A DNA stretch of 64,000 bases from Macrosoma leucophasiata (lineage: Eukaryota > Arthropoda > Insecta > Lepidoptera > Hedylidae). Under the pieces are notes generated by a model. That model was given only the letters and a program-made list of their open reading frames with translations. It did no database searches and had not been told where the DNA came from. The stretch spans positions 20,262,501 to 20,326,500 of the forward strand of contig JAWQUS010000027.1 in assembly GCA_036365455.1 (NCBI GenBank), given 5' to 3'. The position numbers and the translations under genes are program-made. Below, piece by piece: positions 63,361 to 64,000 of this stretch. The stretch's first letter is position 1. Each line of letters begins with the position of its first letter.

Positions 63361-63645
63361 TATGTGTGCAATTTACTAATAGGTTTGAAGTCGGTGCCAA
63401 GCCAAAATCACTAAAGTAGGCATTTCATTGTATTATAACGTAACTTCACGCCTGTAATCTCCGAAGGGGTAGACAGAGGTAAATGCATGAATTCAAGCAT
63501 ACATGCAAACACCCACGATTCGCTGGTTACGGTTTGTTCAGTGTATTAGTTTGCTCGTATTCTTATATAAGTGATTAAAATATAATTAATTGTTTAAGCC
63601 TCGGCACCGACTTCAAACCTATTAGTAAATTGTACATATAAATAA
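63361..63645. mobile_element. MITE-P with about 40-bp terminal repeats, holding SINE2
   Basis: Left TATGTGTGCAATTTACTAAT and GGTTTGAAGTCGGTGCCAAG; right CTCGGCACCGACTTCAAACC and ATTAGTAAATTGTACATATA. The repeats are inverted over about 40 bp. A minus-oriented SINE2 fragment (63441-63540; CACGCCTGTAATCTCCGAAG) lies between them. Confidence 0.75.
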
Positions 63646-63659
63646 TAGGTAGTATGTAA

Positions 63660-64000
63660 TTACATAAGACGAAAGAAGACGAAAGTCTTTAACCAGTGCG
63701 TTTTACCGGTGATGACCTACGGTGCCGAGACGTGGTCCCTCACTATGGGTCTCGTACGAAAGCTCCAAGTCACTCAGCGGTCAATGGAAAGGGCTATGCT
63801 CGGCGTTTCCCTACTGGATCGAATCAGAAATGGGGAGATCCGTAGGCGAACGAAAGTCACTGACATAGCCAAGCAGATTTCCAAGCTGAAGTGGCAATGG
63901 GCAGGGCACATAGCTCGGAGAACCGATAGCCGCTGGGGCAGAAAGGTTCTCGAGTGGAGACCACGTATCGGAAAACGCAGCGTAGGACGTCCACCTGCAA
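63660..64000 (+). CDS. RTE-type LINE reverse transcriptase C-terminus, runs off the window
   Basis: Open frame from about 63664 to the last base, with no stop: KVFNQCVLPVMTYGAETWSL, later QRSMERAMLGVSLLDRIR, TKVTDIAKQISKLKWQWAGH and RWGRKVLEWRPRIGKRSVGR. This is the region following the catalytic core of RTE-type non-LTR elements, ending in their typical basic VGRPP. The 5' part is missing (the insertion starts near 63660). Codons are intact, so it is the youngest LINE fragment here. Partial at the window edge. Confidence 0.8.

Overview
The window is nuclear DNA from an animal, most likely a moth or butterfly. Evidence: spliced genes with GT-AG introns of up to about 25 kb, AT-rich DNA packed with short interspersed repeats, tRNA-derived SINEs, mariner elements, RTE/jockey-type LINE tails, and the repeat ends (GGGTTCCGTAG, CGAAGCCGGGGCGGGCCGCTAG) that I know from lepidopteran genomes. 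I cannot name the species. No prokaryotic operon, rRNA gene, intact tRNA gene or CRISPR array is visible.

Two host genes can be assembled from splice signals and reading-frame continuity. (1) A plus-strand five-exon gene (coding exons 13003-13111, 38555-38674, 58658-58772, 60715-60874, 61349-61475) encodes a four-helix membrane protein of at least 195 residues that I do not recognise. (2) A minus-strand gene (exon 31282-31387, then a 3.3-kb exon 14058-17332) encodes a WD-repeat axonemal dynein intermediate chain of the DNAI3/WDR63 type, 1126 residues. The dynein gene lies wholly inside the 25-kb first intron of the membrane-protein gene, on the opposite strand. All splice phases agree.

The rest is mobile DNA. 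The main item is a 5.0-kb Ty3/gypsy-type LTR retrotransposon on the minus strand (48825-53850) in intron 2 of the membrane-protein gene. Its 360-bp LTRs differ at one base, it has a 5-bp target duplication, a polypurine tract, a gag ORF broken by one small indel, an A AAA AAC slippery site and an intact pol. Its leader is only 26 nt and has no TGG-type tRNA primer site. Instead the ten bases beside the LTR are perfectly complementary to ten bases inside the LTR that begin exactly at a predicted initiator (TCATTG, about 30 nt after a TATA-like box). That is the arrangement of self-priming elements such as Tf1, and it is the most interesting candidate here.

Other repeats: about 20 copies of one short A-tailed repeat (called SINE1 here; class unresolved), about 12 copies of a tRNA-derived SINE (SINE2), two further tRNA-derived SINEs (SINE3, SINE4), three mariner copies, LINE remnants, several terminal-inverted-repeat families (MITE-A, -B, -C, -E, -F, -G, -I, -M, -P), an 8-bp-TSD hAT-like element, a 252-bp tandem repeat, and dispersed families D, H, J, K, L, N, O. 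Many are nested two to four deep. Family names are local labels. Repeat edges are good to about 5-20 bases unless a target duplication is quoted.
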